In this document: piece after piece, positions 54,431-63,480 of the stretch | Position numbering within the stretch: the stretch's first letter is position 1 | How the letters are laid out: every line of letters starts with the position of its first letter | DNA from: Yersinia canariae | Lineage (GTDB): Bacteria; Pseudomonadota; Gammaproteobacteria; Enterobacterales; Enterobacteriaceae | NCBI RefSeq assembly: GCF_009831415.1 | Contig: NZ_CP043727.1 | Location: forward strand, 1,922,001-1,986,000 | Direction of reading: 5' to 3' | DNA: 64,000 nucleotides | Program-made: the position numbers and the translations under genes | Notes under the pieces: model-generated | What the model was told of the DNA's origin: nothing | The model's database searches: none | The model's input: the letters and a program-made list of their open reading frames with translations, nothing else

Positions 54431-55573
54431 ACACTTATTGAACCGTTCTGCGGGTGATTCATAGTCTAGCGTTTTTCTCGGTCTTTCGTTGAGCTGTCTG
54501 GCAACGCTGTTCAGTCTCTGCTGACTGTGAACCGATAAGTCAGTTCCCTTTGGAAAATATTGTCTGAGCAACCTGTTCGTATTTTCATTTGAGCCACGTT
54601 GCCAGGGAGATTGAGGATCACAGAAGTAAATCTGGATGTCTGTTGCTACAGTAAACCGGGTGTGGCTGGTCATTTCAGCTCCCCGATCCCAGGTTAATGT
54701 TTTATAAAGCTCAACAGGCAATTCCCGGGCTTGTCTGATGAGTGCAGATATAACCGTTATGGTCTTGTTGTCCCTGATTTTGGTCAACATAACAAAGCGG
54801 GAATGGCGTTCTACAAGGGTGACGATATAGGAGTTTTTCGAGCCCTGGATCAGATCACCTTCCCAGTGACCAGGTATGGCTCTGTCTGCGGCTTCCGGTG
54901 GCCTTTCGCTGATAGGTATCGCATTCGGGATTTTCCCTAATCCTTTCCCTTTAAGTGATGACGTTCGGGATCTACGAACCGCTCTTCCGCTTCTGAGGCA
55001 TTGCTGCAGCTCTTTTTTTAATGCCCCCCGGGTTTGTATAAAAAGCGTTTTATAAATCGTTTCGTGTGACACATGCATTTCCTGATTATCCGGATAACAG
55101 CGTTTCAGCCAACCGGCGATCTGTTCCGGCGACCAGTCCTGATGCATCTTCTCTGCAATGATTTTACACAATGTGGGGCTTTCAATTAGCTTGCAAGGTT
55201 TTGGTCTCAGAGCATTTTCCCACGCAGCAGTATCGGCTTTTGCTGCACGGTATTGCCTGGCACCTCCATGCCTCCTGACCTCGCGGCTAATTGTTGAGGG
55301 TGCTCTTGATAATTTGGCAGCGATGTCCCTGATACTGAGTTTTGCTACCAGTCCTCTGGATATCTCCTCTCTTTCATCAAGCGTAAGCGCTAATCGATGC
55401 CGCTTTCGCACGGGAGGACGGTAGCCACCTGTCTGATGGATAGTGGGCATAATAGAAGAATGGTATCTGTCGAACATTCTGGCGATATCATGCAGAGAAT
55501 CACCTTGCTTGTATCTGTCCCAGATAATCGCCTTTTGTTCTGGCGTGTAGTAAATGCGAGTTCTTCGTTTCAT
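54413..55573 (-). CDS. IS30-family transposase
   Basis: 386-aa DDE transposase. N-terminal helix-turn-helix regions (AIIWDRYKQGDSLHDIARMF; LSIRDIAAKLSRAPSTISREVRRHGG) and the catalytic triad: Asp about 240 (GHWEGDLIQG), Asp about 296 (LTWDRGAEM) and Glu about 330 (SNENTNRLLRQYFPKG). Start ATG 55573 follows GGGGGACG; the frame is open seven codons more. No frameshift or stop, so probably active. Confidence 0.95.
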   Translation of the reverse strand: MKRRTRIYYTPEQKAIIWDRYKQGDSLHDIARMFDRYHSSIMPTIHQTGGYRPPVRKRHRLALTLDEREEISRGLVAKLSIRDIAAKLSRAPSTISREVRRHGGARQYRAAKADTAAWENALRPKPCKLIESPTLCKIIAEKMHQDWSPEQIAGWLKRCYPDNQEMHVSHETIYKTLFIQTRGALKKELQQCLRSGRAVRRSRTSSLKGKGLGKIPNAIPISERPPEAADRAIPGHWEGDLIQGSKNSYIVTLVERHSRFVMLTKIRDNKTITVISALIRQARELPVELYKTLTWDRGAEMTSHTRFTVATDIQIYFCDPQSPWQRGSNENTNRLLRQYFPKGTDLSVHSQQRLNSVARQLNERPRKTLDYESPAERFNKCVASIS

Positions 55574-55601
55574 GGCAACGTCCCCCTTGATCAAGGATAG
55601 C

Positions 55602-55626
55602 GTTGCACCGACCCGTTGAACTCACA
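55602..55626 (-). repeat. IS30-family inverted repeat, transposase 5' end
   Basis: Read on the minus strand: TGTGAGTTCAACGGGTCGGT then GCAAC; GC follows outside at 55627-55628. Confidence 0.88.
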
Positions 55627-55785
55627 GCACTAAGCTGACTGTCAGATCTGATTGAGCCTAGAGTACAATAGGTGTCAGTGTAAGTTTGAACTAATACAAA
55701 AAAACCATAAAAAGCTATTCGTTACGAATTTTACATACTATTGTGATAAGAGTTGGTTGTGCAGTAGCGCTTATCCAGTCAAATA

Positions 55786-55810
55786 AACCGCTACCTCGGC
55801 GGTTTTTTTT
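55786..55810 (+). terminator. Terminator-like hairpin downstream of the IS
   Basis: AACCGC, 7-nt loop, GCGGTT, then a run of T. No gene ends immediately upstream on this strand; it is probably a relic of the interrupted region. 55629-55785 holds nothing else recognisable. Confidence 0.7.
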
Positions 55811-55913
55811 CGTTTCTGGTGTCAAATGAGAGCATAGCCTCAGTTTACCGGGGCTTTGTGTTAGAAAAGTCCACCAAACACAATGAGTCTCCCAGGTTGG
55901 ATGCGATATTGTC

Positions 55914-56238
55914 TCAGCCCTTTACGTAATCGACAGTGCTGCTTAATTTACCCGATGGAGTATGGAGCGAAATTGCACCGTATCCTTGTTCACAGTCGTT
56001 CTCTGTAATAGATAATTTTCTATACCTTACTTTCTTATCGGTATTTTTGTCAGTGGGTACATTTTGGATAAACATAGTTCTTGTCTTTTCTTCAAAATGA
56101 CCAGAGTTGTCTTTAGTGTAAAAAAACTATAGTCATTGCCTGCTACATATGACCAACCGTCTATTACTGGAGGGAGGCAGCATGCGGGCAGAAAGAATAA
56201 GTTACTAAAATTGCGCCCAAAAGCCATTTTGCTTTCAT
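55914..56238 (-). pseudogene. Small secreted-protein gene broken by two frameshifts
   Basis: From ATG 56238 the minus strand encodes a signal peptide (MKAKWLLGAILVTYSFCPHA, then ASLQ) and stops. The next frame continues with VIDGWSYVAGNDYSFF, and a third frame continues with YTKDNSGHFEEKTRTMFIQN through LSITENDCEQGYGAISLHTP to VDYVKG and a TGA at 55914. The second shift falls in a run of seven T on the coding strand; eight would restore the frame. Repaired, the product would be about 108 aa and periplasmic or secreted. I do not recognise the family. Confidence 0.65.
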
Positions 56239-56311
56239 TTTTTCTCTGTTTAAGAAAATTCTTATAGTAAGCATGTGTTTATCATAAAAATGAGACTAAT
56301 TCATTAATTGA

Positions 56312-56331
56312 CCGCACATATGCGGCTTTTT
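56312..56331 (+). terminator. Short hairpin with T-tail
   Basis: CCGCA, CATA loop, TGCGG, then CTTTTTC. No plus-strand gene precedes it closely. Confidence 0.45.
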
Positions 56332-56371
56332 CTATGCTCTCAATTCGGTTGTGAGGATAACCATGAAATAG

Positions 56372-56656
56372 CTAAAAACCGTGGAAAAAATATCGAATTT
56401 TTAGGCCGACATATTTAAGCATTGGCCAGATGTAATACTTTATGAGAAACATAGAGGGCAACACTACGGCAACACTAAAAACAGTGCAAAAGCCATAGAT
56501 AGCACATTGTTTCGCTATATATTTGGTGGATTCCAGAGTAAACGCATCAAGTGACCATTCCCTAAGGCCATAAGTAACATAAGCGCCGAAAAATGATGAG
56601 ATAAAGACTCCAAGGAAGATGTAGAGCGCAGAAAAGGCATATCTAAAAACAATCAT
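56372..56656 (-). CDS. Small membrane protein of unknown function
   Basis: 94 aa from ATG 56656 (MIVFRYAFSALYIFLGVFIS); five more codons upstream start at TTG 56671. Two hydrophobic segments (residues about 4-30 and 53-82) and a basic, aromatic C terminus (RYFFHGF). AT-rich, consistent with acquired DNA. Holin-like size, but no family recognised. Between it and the tail-fibre gene (56672-56901) nothing is seen. Confidence 0.45.
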   Translation of the reverse strand: MIVFRYAFSALYIFLGVFISSFFGAYVTYGLREWSLDAFTLESTKYIAKQCAIYGFCTVFSVAVVLPSMFLIKYYIWPMLKYVGLKIRYFFHGF

Positions 56657-56901
56657 GACACCCACTAACAAAGTCGAACTTTTGCTTAATATGGCGATTT
56701 TAGAGTAAATCCAGCAAGTGCATTTCTCAATTAATCAGGCTCAGTGTTGTTTTAAGACTGGACCCAACAAGCCGTGTTCGAAGCGACCCGCCAAATAAAG
56801 ATAAGGTTCCGGGCGATAACGCATTTAACCAATTTTAAAATTGGGGCCGTGGTCCCAATCAAATAGTTGTATCGATAGGGACATAATCACGGAAATACTA
56901 A

Positions 56902-57270
56902 ATGGCCAGCTATGTTGCAGCAGGAAGTTGGCCTGACGATGTTGTTGAAGTCAATGAGCGTGTATTCCAAGAGTTTATTACGGCACCAGCGGATAAAGAA
57001 AGGAAATCAGGCGTTGATGGCTTACCTTGCTGGGTTGATGTGCAACCACCATCAGAAATTGAGTTAATCGCTCAGGCTGAATATAAAAAGACTGATCTAA
57101 TGTCTCAGGCAAGCAGTGCAATGGCGCTGCTGCAAGATGCCGTTGATCTGAAGATGGCTACCGTTGATGAAGTTACGGCGCTTCAATCATGGAAGAAATA
57201 TCGGGTGATGTTGAATCGTGTTGATATTGACGCAGCGCCGGAGATTGATTGGCCTGTAGTGCAGGAGTAA
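56902..57270 (+). CDS. Phage tail-fibre assembly protein (Tfa), short
   Basis: 122 aa. The C-terminal part (LMSQASSAMALLQDAVDLKM, WKKYRVMLNRVD and a final WPVVQE) is the hallmark of Tfa chaperones that fold tail-fibre tips. The N-terminal part GSWPDDVVEVNERVFQEF fits the middle of longer Tfa proteins, so about 20 leading residues may be missing. A TAA lies in frame directly before the ATG, and no ribosome-binding site is evident. No tail-fibre gene accompanies it. Confidence 0.75.
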   Translation: MASYVAAGSWPDDVVEVNERVFQEFITAPADKERKSGVDGLPCWVDVQPPSEIELIAQAEYKKTDLMSQASSAMALLQDAVDLKMATVDEVTALQSWKKYRVMLNRVDIDAAPEIDWPVVQE

Positions 57271-57280
57271 TAAATACAAA

Positions 57281-57300
57281 ACCGGGCTTAATTGCCCGGT
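57281..57300 (-). terminator. Terminator between tfa and the autotransporter
   Basis: ACCGGGC, TTAATT loop, GCCCGGT: perfect 7-bp stem between convergent genes; on the minus strand it is followed by TTTTG. Confidence 0.75.
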
Positions 57301-57336
57301 TAGTAAACTTATTTAGTTTTAATATCACAATCAGTA

Positions 57337-60300
57337 TTAAAAGTTATATTTAACTCCTAACATTACCGCAGTATCGCTATAACCTTGGTTGCCGATCTGC
57401 TGGCCAACATTACCCCAAAGGTTGACGTTCTTATTCATTTTACCTTCAACACCCACTTTCAACTCACCGATATTTGCAGCACCATCCTGCTTCACGGTTA
57501 CATTATCCATTGTTGTGCCAAAGTCTTTAGTATTATGGATCCAGTTTGCTTCAATAAACGGCTGGAATACACGGTCTTTGCCTTTATCCTGATCGTTGTA
57601 GCCGTTCATAAAGGCTTTTACACCCAGGCGGGTCTGAATATTACCATCACCTTCTCCAGACACATTCGTACCATTGGCTTCTTTATGGTCGTCAGCTTTC
57701 ACACCCATCCAGGTAACTTGCGCCTTAGGTTGAATGAAGTAGGTGGCATTCTTAGCAGCATTTTCACCCACTTTAAAGGTATAACCACTTTCGACAGAAG
57801 CCGTTACCCCTTTGGATTTGTATTCTTCAGCAGCTAAGTTCTGGCCTTCAACGGTATTGTTGAACCAGCTGTATTGCACCCAACTGTCAACGTATAGTCC
57901 AGCTTTATCTTCGTTGTTCGCGTACCAAGTCCCATATACACCGGTACTATAGCCGTCGGTTGACCCTTTAGCGTTGTAGCCGGATGCCCGTGAAACAGTG
58001 GTACTTTTGCTATTACCATACCCAGCCATAACACCCAGATGGAAGCGGTCCGTTGTATTGCTGCTCCATTGAGCTATATCACCACCCAATTGCACGACAT
58101 AACGATTAGCCTGTGTACTCAGTTGGCCTGATGTATCACGAGAGCGGTTGTGACCACCTTCGTTACGCAACCACAGGCTGGTTAATTTATGTTCACCGGT
58201 CAATGCATCGATATACTGTGTTTCACCCATGCGGTCATTAAGGTTCGTCACGAACATGTTATTGACTGCAGCCAGGTTAGCTGCATAACTGCTCGCTTCA
58301 GGACGTTTGATCATTAATGATGGGTTAACTGGGTTAACTGGGTTAACTGGGTTAACTGGGTCAACTGGAATAACTGTACTTGTCAGGTACCAATTGCTTG
58401 CATTTGTTCCGACACCACGCGCCAGAGAGTAATCATAGGCGCCAGCAACAATACGTCCTTGTTTAACAAACTCACCGTTCGACAGCCCATTGACTTCAAT
58501 CAGCTCAATGCCATTCAATGTTGCTGCACCACTGCCACCCAAGTTAGTTACACCCACGCGAGTTGTACCCGAAGTATTGCCGTTAACGACTAATTTATCA
58601 GTAGCCGAGGTGTCATTATTCAGTACAGAGTTAAAATTGAGCAAACCACCCTTGCCGATGTAATCGCCTGATACTGTCAATACAGTACCTGGTGCACCGT
58701 TAAGGCTTACAGTACCACTGTTGTTCAGACTGTTCAGTGTTTGGTCAAAACCAGCTAAATCCAGTAGCCCCGCTGTATCAACAATATAATCAGAATCCGC
58801 ACTGAAACTGCTTGCCGCACCTGCCCTTAAAGTACCCCCATTAATAGTTGTGGTGCCGCTGTAATTATTTATACCATCTAGTACAGTTGTACCGTTGTAA
58901 ACTGCCACTTTACCACTACCACTAATGGCAGAATTGAATTGATAATTGGTATCGGTATGGTTAAAGACAATTGAACTATCGCCGCTACCCAAGGTTATAA
59001 GTGGTGTATTAATATAACCGGCAGAGGTTGCAGCATAACCAGCGGCACTACCAATATTTAACACTCCAGTTGAAGTTGCGTCGTTAGCAATTGTTAAACC
59101 ATCTGTCTGGACGGTCCCACTGTTATTGATAGTCAGTGAGGCGTTCCCTCCATACTCCGCAAAGCGTATATCACCGATGTTAGTCCAGTTGGAATTAGCC
59201 CCTGTCACGAGAACTTCACCTTTGGAACCTGAGATAAAGCCAACATAGCTGCCAGTGCTACTTAAATTCCCACCATCAGAGACGACAACTGAACCATCAC
59301 CACTCGTGCCTACCATTAATAAGCTAGAGTTTAGCCAAGAAGAACCAACCCCTGAGATATTAACTCGGCCAGTGGCCCCAGCCATATTACCAACATAGCC
59401 GACAGAGTTTGTTACAGTACCACCATTCGAAATGTTGAGTGTGCCATCACTGCCGGTGTATCGGCCAACGTTTAGAGAATCGATGTTGTCCCAACGAGAG
59501 CCTGTACCGGTGACTTCGACTAACCCTAAAGAGCCATTGAGTTGACCGTAGCGACTGGTTACTACGCCACCATCAGAAATAATCATAGTTCCTGGGCCGT
59601 TGGTAGCAATATCCAGTAAATCTCCTAACTCCCAGCGGGAGCCTGCTCCACTTACCTCAACGTAGCCTGTTGCGGTGGTACCCGCACCGACCCGAGCCAT
59701 CGTAGCAGTAGTAACAACACCACCATCGGTGATTTTAAGACTGCCATCACCCTCATGCCCGATAAACATACGGTTTCCGGCATTCCAGATTGATCCTGGG
59801 CCTGTGACTTCAACGCTGCCAGTAGAGCCTGGATGGTATGCAATATCAGCATCATTTTGGTTAGTGACTACAGCACCATCGGCAATTCGCATCATGCCAT
59901 TGCTATTATTTTCAGCACCAATGCGTAATTCACCACCGTTGATCAATTGTGAACCAACCCCACTGACTTCGAGATAGCCAACAGCCCCAACACCAAAACC
60001 AACATGCGTCGCGTTAACAGGATTATTTACAACGCCACCATCCAATATCTGTAATGTGCCGTTACCGTTATAACCAACAAAGAGCACTCCGTTATTTATC
60101 CACTTAGCGTCTGGGCCAACAATAGTTACCTCACCGGTGGCTGTAGAACTATAGCCAATATAGCTCCATAGCCCAGCGGCTACATTTCCGCTGGTCAAAG
60201 TCCCACCATTAAAAATATCCATAGCACCATATGACGTATTACCAACGATTATTACACCTGGAATATCCCAATCAGGATTGTCAGGTATTACATCGCCCGT

Positions 60301-60390
60301 AAAACCGATGTCAGCATAAGAAGTTGTGGTACTCATCGCAGATATAATAGTTAAAGCGATACAAGATAATTTGCAGTTAAACAATTTCAT
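57337..60390 (-). CDS. Classical autotransporter (type Va) with repetitive passenger
   Basis: 1017 aa. Signal peptide (cleavage after about residue 26, ISAMSTTTSYA). Passenger with eight copies of a unit of about 45-51 residues, each with an L-I-x-x-GG-V stretch and an E-V-x-G-x-G-S-x-W stretch (residues about 45-440), as in T5SS/PEP-CTERM-associated repeats. Next is an autotransporter-associated beta-strand repeat (SGTTTINGGTLRAGAASSFS), a pertactin-like region, a Pro-Val-Asn linker (about 672-690) and a C-terminal barrel of about 280 residues ending in MLGVKYNF. Likely a surface adhesin; no Ser-protease motif or Cys pair was noted in the passenger. Confidence 0.92.
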   Translation of the reverse strand: MKLFNCKLSCIALTIISAMSTTTSYADIGFTGDVIPDNPDWDIPGVIIVGNTSYGAMDIFNGGTLTSGNVAAGLWSYIGYSSTATGEVTIVGPDAKWINNGVLFVGYNGNGTLQILDGGVVNNPVNATHVGFGVGAVGYLEVSGVGSQLINGGELRIGAENNSNGMMRIADGAVVTNQNDADIAYHPGSTGSVEVTGPGSIWNAGNRMFIGHEGDGSLKITDGGVVTTATMARVGAGTTATGYVEVSGAGSRWELGDLLDIATNGPGTMIISDGGVVTSRYGQLNGSLGLVEVTGTGSRWDNIDSLNVGRYTGSDGTLNISNGGTVTNSVGYVGNMAGATGRVNISGVGSSWLNSSLLMVGTSGDGSVVVSDGGNLSSTGSYVGFISGSKGEVLVTGANSNWTNIGDIRFAEYGGNASLTINNSGTVQTDGLTIANDATSTGVLNIGSAAGYAATSAGYINTPLITLGSGDSSIVFNHTDTNYQFNSAISGSGKVAVYNGTTVLDGINNYSGTTTINGGTLRAGAASSFSADSDYIVDTAGLLDLAGFDQTLNSLNNSGTVSLNGAPGTVLTVSGDYIGKGGLLNFNSVLNNDTSATDKLVVNGNTSGTTRVGVTNLGGSGAATLNGIELIEVNGLSNGEFVKQGRIVAGAYDYSLARGVGTNASNWYLTSTVIPVDPVNPVNPVNPVNPSLMIKRPEASSYAANLAAVNNMFVTNLNDRMGETQYIDALTGEHKLTSLWLRNEGGHNRSRDTSGQLSTQANRYVVQLGGDIAQWSSNTTDRFHLGVMAGYGNSKSTTVSRASGYNAKGSTDGYSTGVYGTWYANNEDKAGLYVDSWVQYSWFNNTVEGQNLAAEEYKSKGVTASVESGYTFKVGENAAKNATYFIQPKAQVTWMGVKADDHKEANGTNVSGEGDGNIQTRLGVKAFMNGYNDQDKGKDRVFQPFIEANWIHNTKDFGTTMDNVTVKQDGAANIGELKVGVEGKMNKNVNLWGNVGQQIGNQGYSDTAVMLGVKYNF
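58321..58365 (-). repeat. 9-bp tandem repeat in the autotransporter linker
   Basis: Five copies of TGGGTTAAC (the last TGGGTCAAC) encode a Val-Asn-Pro repeat just before the translocator domain. Because 9 is a multiple of 3, copy-number change would lengthen the linker without shifting the frame. Confidence 0.9.
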
Positions 60391-60993
60391 GTTGAGTAAT
60401 GACCCTGATGTAAAATATGATAAAAAAGTGGATTTATTAATATGAATTTTCGTTTACTTTTTAAAATACATACGAACGTCAAAACTATTACTTACAACGA
60501 TAATTCATAGAACCACAATAACCTGATTTAGATCAAGAAATCATCAGATGCCAAGCTTACATTTGTAGGAATTTTCTTGTTTTTCTTATTTTTTTAAAAA
60601 AATCTCAATTTTGGTATCTGGATAACTAGTTTTCTGAACTACTCCCAATGTGGGGCGCTATCTGAACTCAAAGTTATATTAATAGGAAAGTTAAGATATA
60701 GTTATGATGAAATTATTTTGAGAATGAGGCCGTGAGTTAACTGACTAATTTCGAATAGATAATTTATTTTTAATACAGGGTTAAATACTGAAGTTTTAAA
60801 CTTGAAAAATAGGAGTGGTGCAACAATATTTAAATTGTATCTCACTCCTTGAATCCATCCGGAAGTTACTCCTGTAAACCATTTTTAATTTATTTCCGTT
60901 CAGTAAGTTAGAATATAGATGTTTTTACTTGTTTTATTATTGTGCAATAAAGGGTGGTGTTTTTAATATAGGGTAATGTAACTAATCTCCAGC
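60391..60993. other. AT-rich intergenic region upstream of the autotransporter
   Basis: About 600 bp of strongly AT-rich sequence with no gene, probably holding the autotransporter promoter and suited to H-NS binding. No specific site was identified. Confidence 0.4.
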
Positions 60994-61473
60994 TTACTCC
61001 ATCGTTCCATTAGCATAGGGTGATGACGTGTTAAATGAGATCATTCGTCCCATTGTCCATTTGCCATACCATGGCTTTCCATATAGGTCTTCATCAGTAC
61101 GCTCATTAATGAGCTTCACGATTTTATCATTTACTGATTGAAGGTGATTTATTAATGAGTAGTAGCTTAATTCTTTGTAATTACTGTAAAATTTTTGCGC
61201 CAAAAGCCCAAGTTGATTCCACTTATAATTGGTTTCCGGGAAGTCAACAGGTTGACCTTTTGCATCACGAACAATCCATTTTACAACGAGTGCATTCCAT
61301 CCCAGCAGATATGATACAAGATCACGAACACTCATATCGGTGCCTTTCGCGTGACCCTCCATTGATTTATCTAACGTAAGTTCAAGCGGGATGGAATTAA
61401 GGTAACCATTTAATTTACTGAAACTTTTATCAATAGCTAAAAGCAATTCTAATTTCGTTTGTGGTACACCTAT
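60994..61473 (-). CDS. ClbS/DfsB-family (DUF1706) protein, start codon ATA
   Basis: Similar from memory to ClbS, the colibactin self-protection hydrolase: EGHAKGTDMSVRDLVSYLLGW, FPETNYKWNQLGLLAQKFY and YGKPWYGKWTMGRMISFNTS followed by SPY. The first family residues (xGVPQTKLELLLAIDKSF) are encoded, but the initiator position reads ATA (61471-61473) after a good GAGAGGG; the next possible start is TTG at 61446, ten codons in. The C terminus stops about ten residues early. Either a decaying gene or one using a weak start. DinB-like fold; role as DNA protection is inference. Confidence 0.75.
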   Translation of the reverse strand: MGVPQTKLELLLAIDKSFSKLNGYLNSIPLELTLDKSMEGHAKGTDMSVRDLVSYLLGWNALVVKWIVRDAKGQPVDFPETNYKWNQLGLLAQKFYSNYKELSYYSLINHLQSVNDKIVKLINERTDEDLYGKPWYGKWTMGRMISFNTSSPYANGTME

Positions 61474-61689
61474 TAAGAATTCCCTCTCAGTCTAAAAAGA
61501 GATGCCATGAAGGCACTGTGTGATGTCCGATTATGTACCACCCACCACAACAGGGAAATATATAAGGGCGAAAAAAAAACCGCTGGGTTAACAGAGGTTC
61601 TTAATCTTTAAAAGAGTCGCGTATCTTTTGCGTATCCTTTTTGGTCCAAACTAGGTCATTGCTTCATCCGGTTATTTATCATAAATCAT

Positions 61690-61901
61690 TGGTTTATATG
61701 ATGCTGTCCGGTCACTGTCCTATCTAAAGTGGTGGGGCTGGGGGGATTGCCCTCCCCCTGCCGGACGGGGGTACAATTTTGTAACCGTCCGAAATATTAC
61801 AAATTATCATACAGCATAGAATGGCGGACATGGCTGTCTACTAAATCGGTTTTTTGCCATAATAGATGCGAGCTGTCCGATATTCAATTTAAGGTACATT
61901 T
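61690..61901 (+). other. Probable res site of a Tn3-type resolvase
   Basis: Directly upstream of the decayed resolvase are several TGTCC/CGTCC and GGACA motifs in opposite orientations (near 61715, 61793, 61834 and 61882) within AT-rich spacers, as in resolvase-binding subsites. No transposon inverted repeat was found. The remaining gap 61474-61689 holds nothing recognisable. Confidence 0.4.
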
Positions 61902-62338
<437 letters not shown>

Positions 62339-62378
62339 AATGATCTTTAATATTTTATAACTCATAAAAGAACTATAT

Positions 62379-63392
62379 ATGATTAAATATATTGTATCAT
62401 TTTCAATTATGACTATCGTTTTCATTACTTTTTTGTTCAGTCGGCTATCTGATTTCGATCTTTCAGGTTACGGGCAGCAACGTATTATATCTTTTAAGCA
62501 TCATCAAGATGTCCTGGAGGGGACGTTAATTCTACCTCCCGGTAAGGTTTCGCCGCCGTTCGTGCTTTTAATTCATGGGGATGGGCCTCAGGACCGCTGG
62601 TCAGAAGGTGGATATATTCCGTTGGTTAAATTCTTTATATCACAAGGAATTGCTGTGTTTTCGTGGGATAAACCAGGGGTGGGTGAAAGTGCAGGTAACT
62701 GGCAGGCACAGACGATGTCAGATCGCGCAGATGAGGCCGTTTTAGCGTTACACAAACTGAGAGAACAGCCAGAACTGAAAAAAAGTCGCGGAGGTTATCT
62801 TGGGTTCTCGCAAGCTGGTTGGGTCGTACCGCAGGCTAGCCAACTGGCAACAACTGACTTTGCTGTGCTGATAGGTGCTGCGATAAACTGGCGAAATCAG
62901 GGAATATACTATACGGGACAAAGGCTTAAAGCTGAGGGCTATACCATAACTGAAATTCTGGATGCTAAAAAGCACGAAGCAGTGGTTTTTGATCGGCAGT
63001 TTACAGAAGAAGCTGCGATTATCCCTTGTAACTCGCAATGTACGCGACAGAATTTCGAACGCATGAATTCCCAGGCTGATGCGACGAAAGATATTTCAGG
63101 TATACACACTCCGGTTTTAATTCTGATGGGTAAAGATGACCGGAATGTAGACCCTGATGAAACAGTAGCGGTCTGGACCAAGGCACTACCAGCGAGCACA
63201 CCCCGTTGTATCAGGCAATTACCAGGGGCAACTCACGGGCTTTTACGCAGCGGATGGTTTGATTATCAGCTTGCCTCTCAGTGGCCTTTGTGGATACAGG
63301 GATTGTTTCTGTTGTCCGGGAAATACTCATATTCGCCTGGGGCGCTTAATACAGTCTCATCATGGATACTGAACCAGAAATGTGGGGGCTAG
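62379..63392 (+). CDS. Membrane-anchored alpha/beta hydrolase
   Basis: 337 aa: N-terminal membrane segment or uncleaved signal (residues 3-20), then an alpha/beta-hydrolase domain with LLIHGDGPQDR (oxyanion region), nucleophile Ser144 in LGFSQAGW, Asp253/254 in MGKDDRNVDPD and His286 in PGATHGLL. Resembles periplasm-facing acyl or peptide hydrolases of the BAAT/prolyl-oligopeptidase-like group; substrate unknown. Weak ribosome-binding site. Lies 40 bp after the resolvase relic, so possibly transposon cargo. Confidence 0.82.
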   Translation: MIKYIVSFSIMTIVFITFLFSRLSDFDLSGYGQQRIISFKHHQDVLEGTLILPPGKVSPPFVLLIHGDGPQDRWSEGGYIPLVKFFISQGIAVFSWDKPGVGESAGNWQAQTMSDRADEAVLALHKLREQPELKKSRGGYLGFSQAGWVVPQASQLATTDFAVLIGAAINWRNQGIYYTGQRLKAEGYTITEILDAKKHEAVVFDRQFTEEAAIIPCNSQCTRQNFERMNSQADATKDISGIHTPVLILMGKDDRNVDPDETVAVWTKALPASTPRCIRQLPGATHGLLRSGWFDYQLASQWPLWIQGLFLLSGKYSYSPGALNTVSSWILNQKCGG

Positions 63393-63480
63393 ATGTGGAT
63401 TAGATAATGTGTTCCCCGACTTATCTCAAGTTTTCCATGCATAGATAAGACAACTAGTTCTCGCAGTACATACTCATCAA

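Larger units (their letters stand above)
54406..55626 (-). mobile_element. Complete IS30-family insertion sequence
   Basis: 1221 bp, exactly the length of E. coli IS30 as I recall it. Terminal inverted repeats start TGTGAGTTCAAC and run about 25 bp with mismatches; they resemble IS30 ends (TGTAGATTCAATTGG from memory). Both sides are flanked by GC, a likely 2-bp target duplication. It contains one intact transposase reading leftwards, so the element appears functional. Confidence 0.9.
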
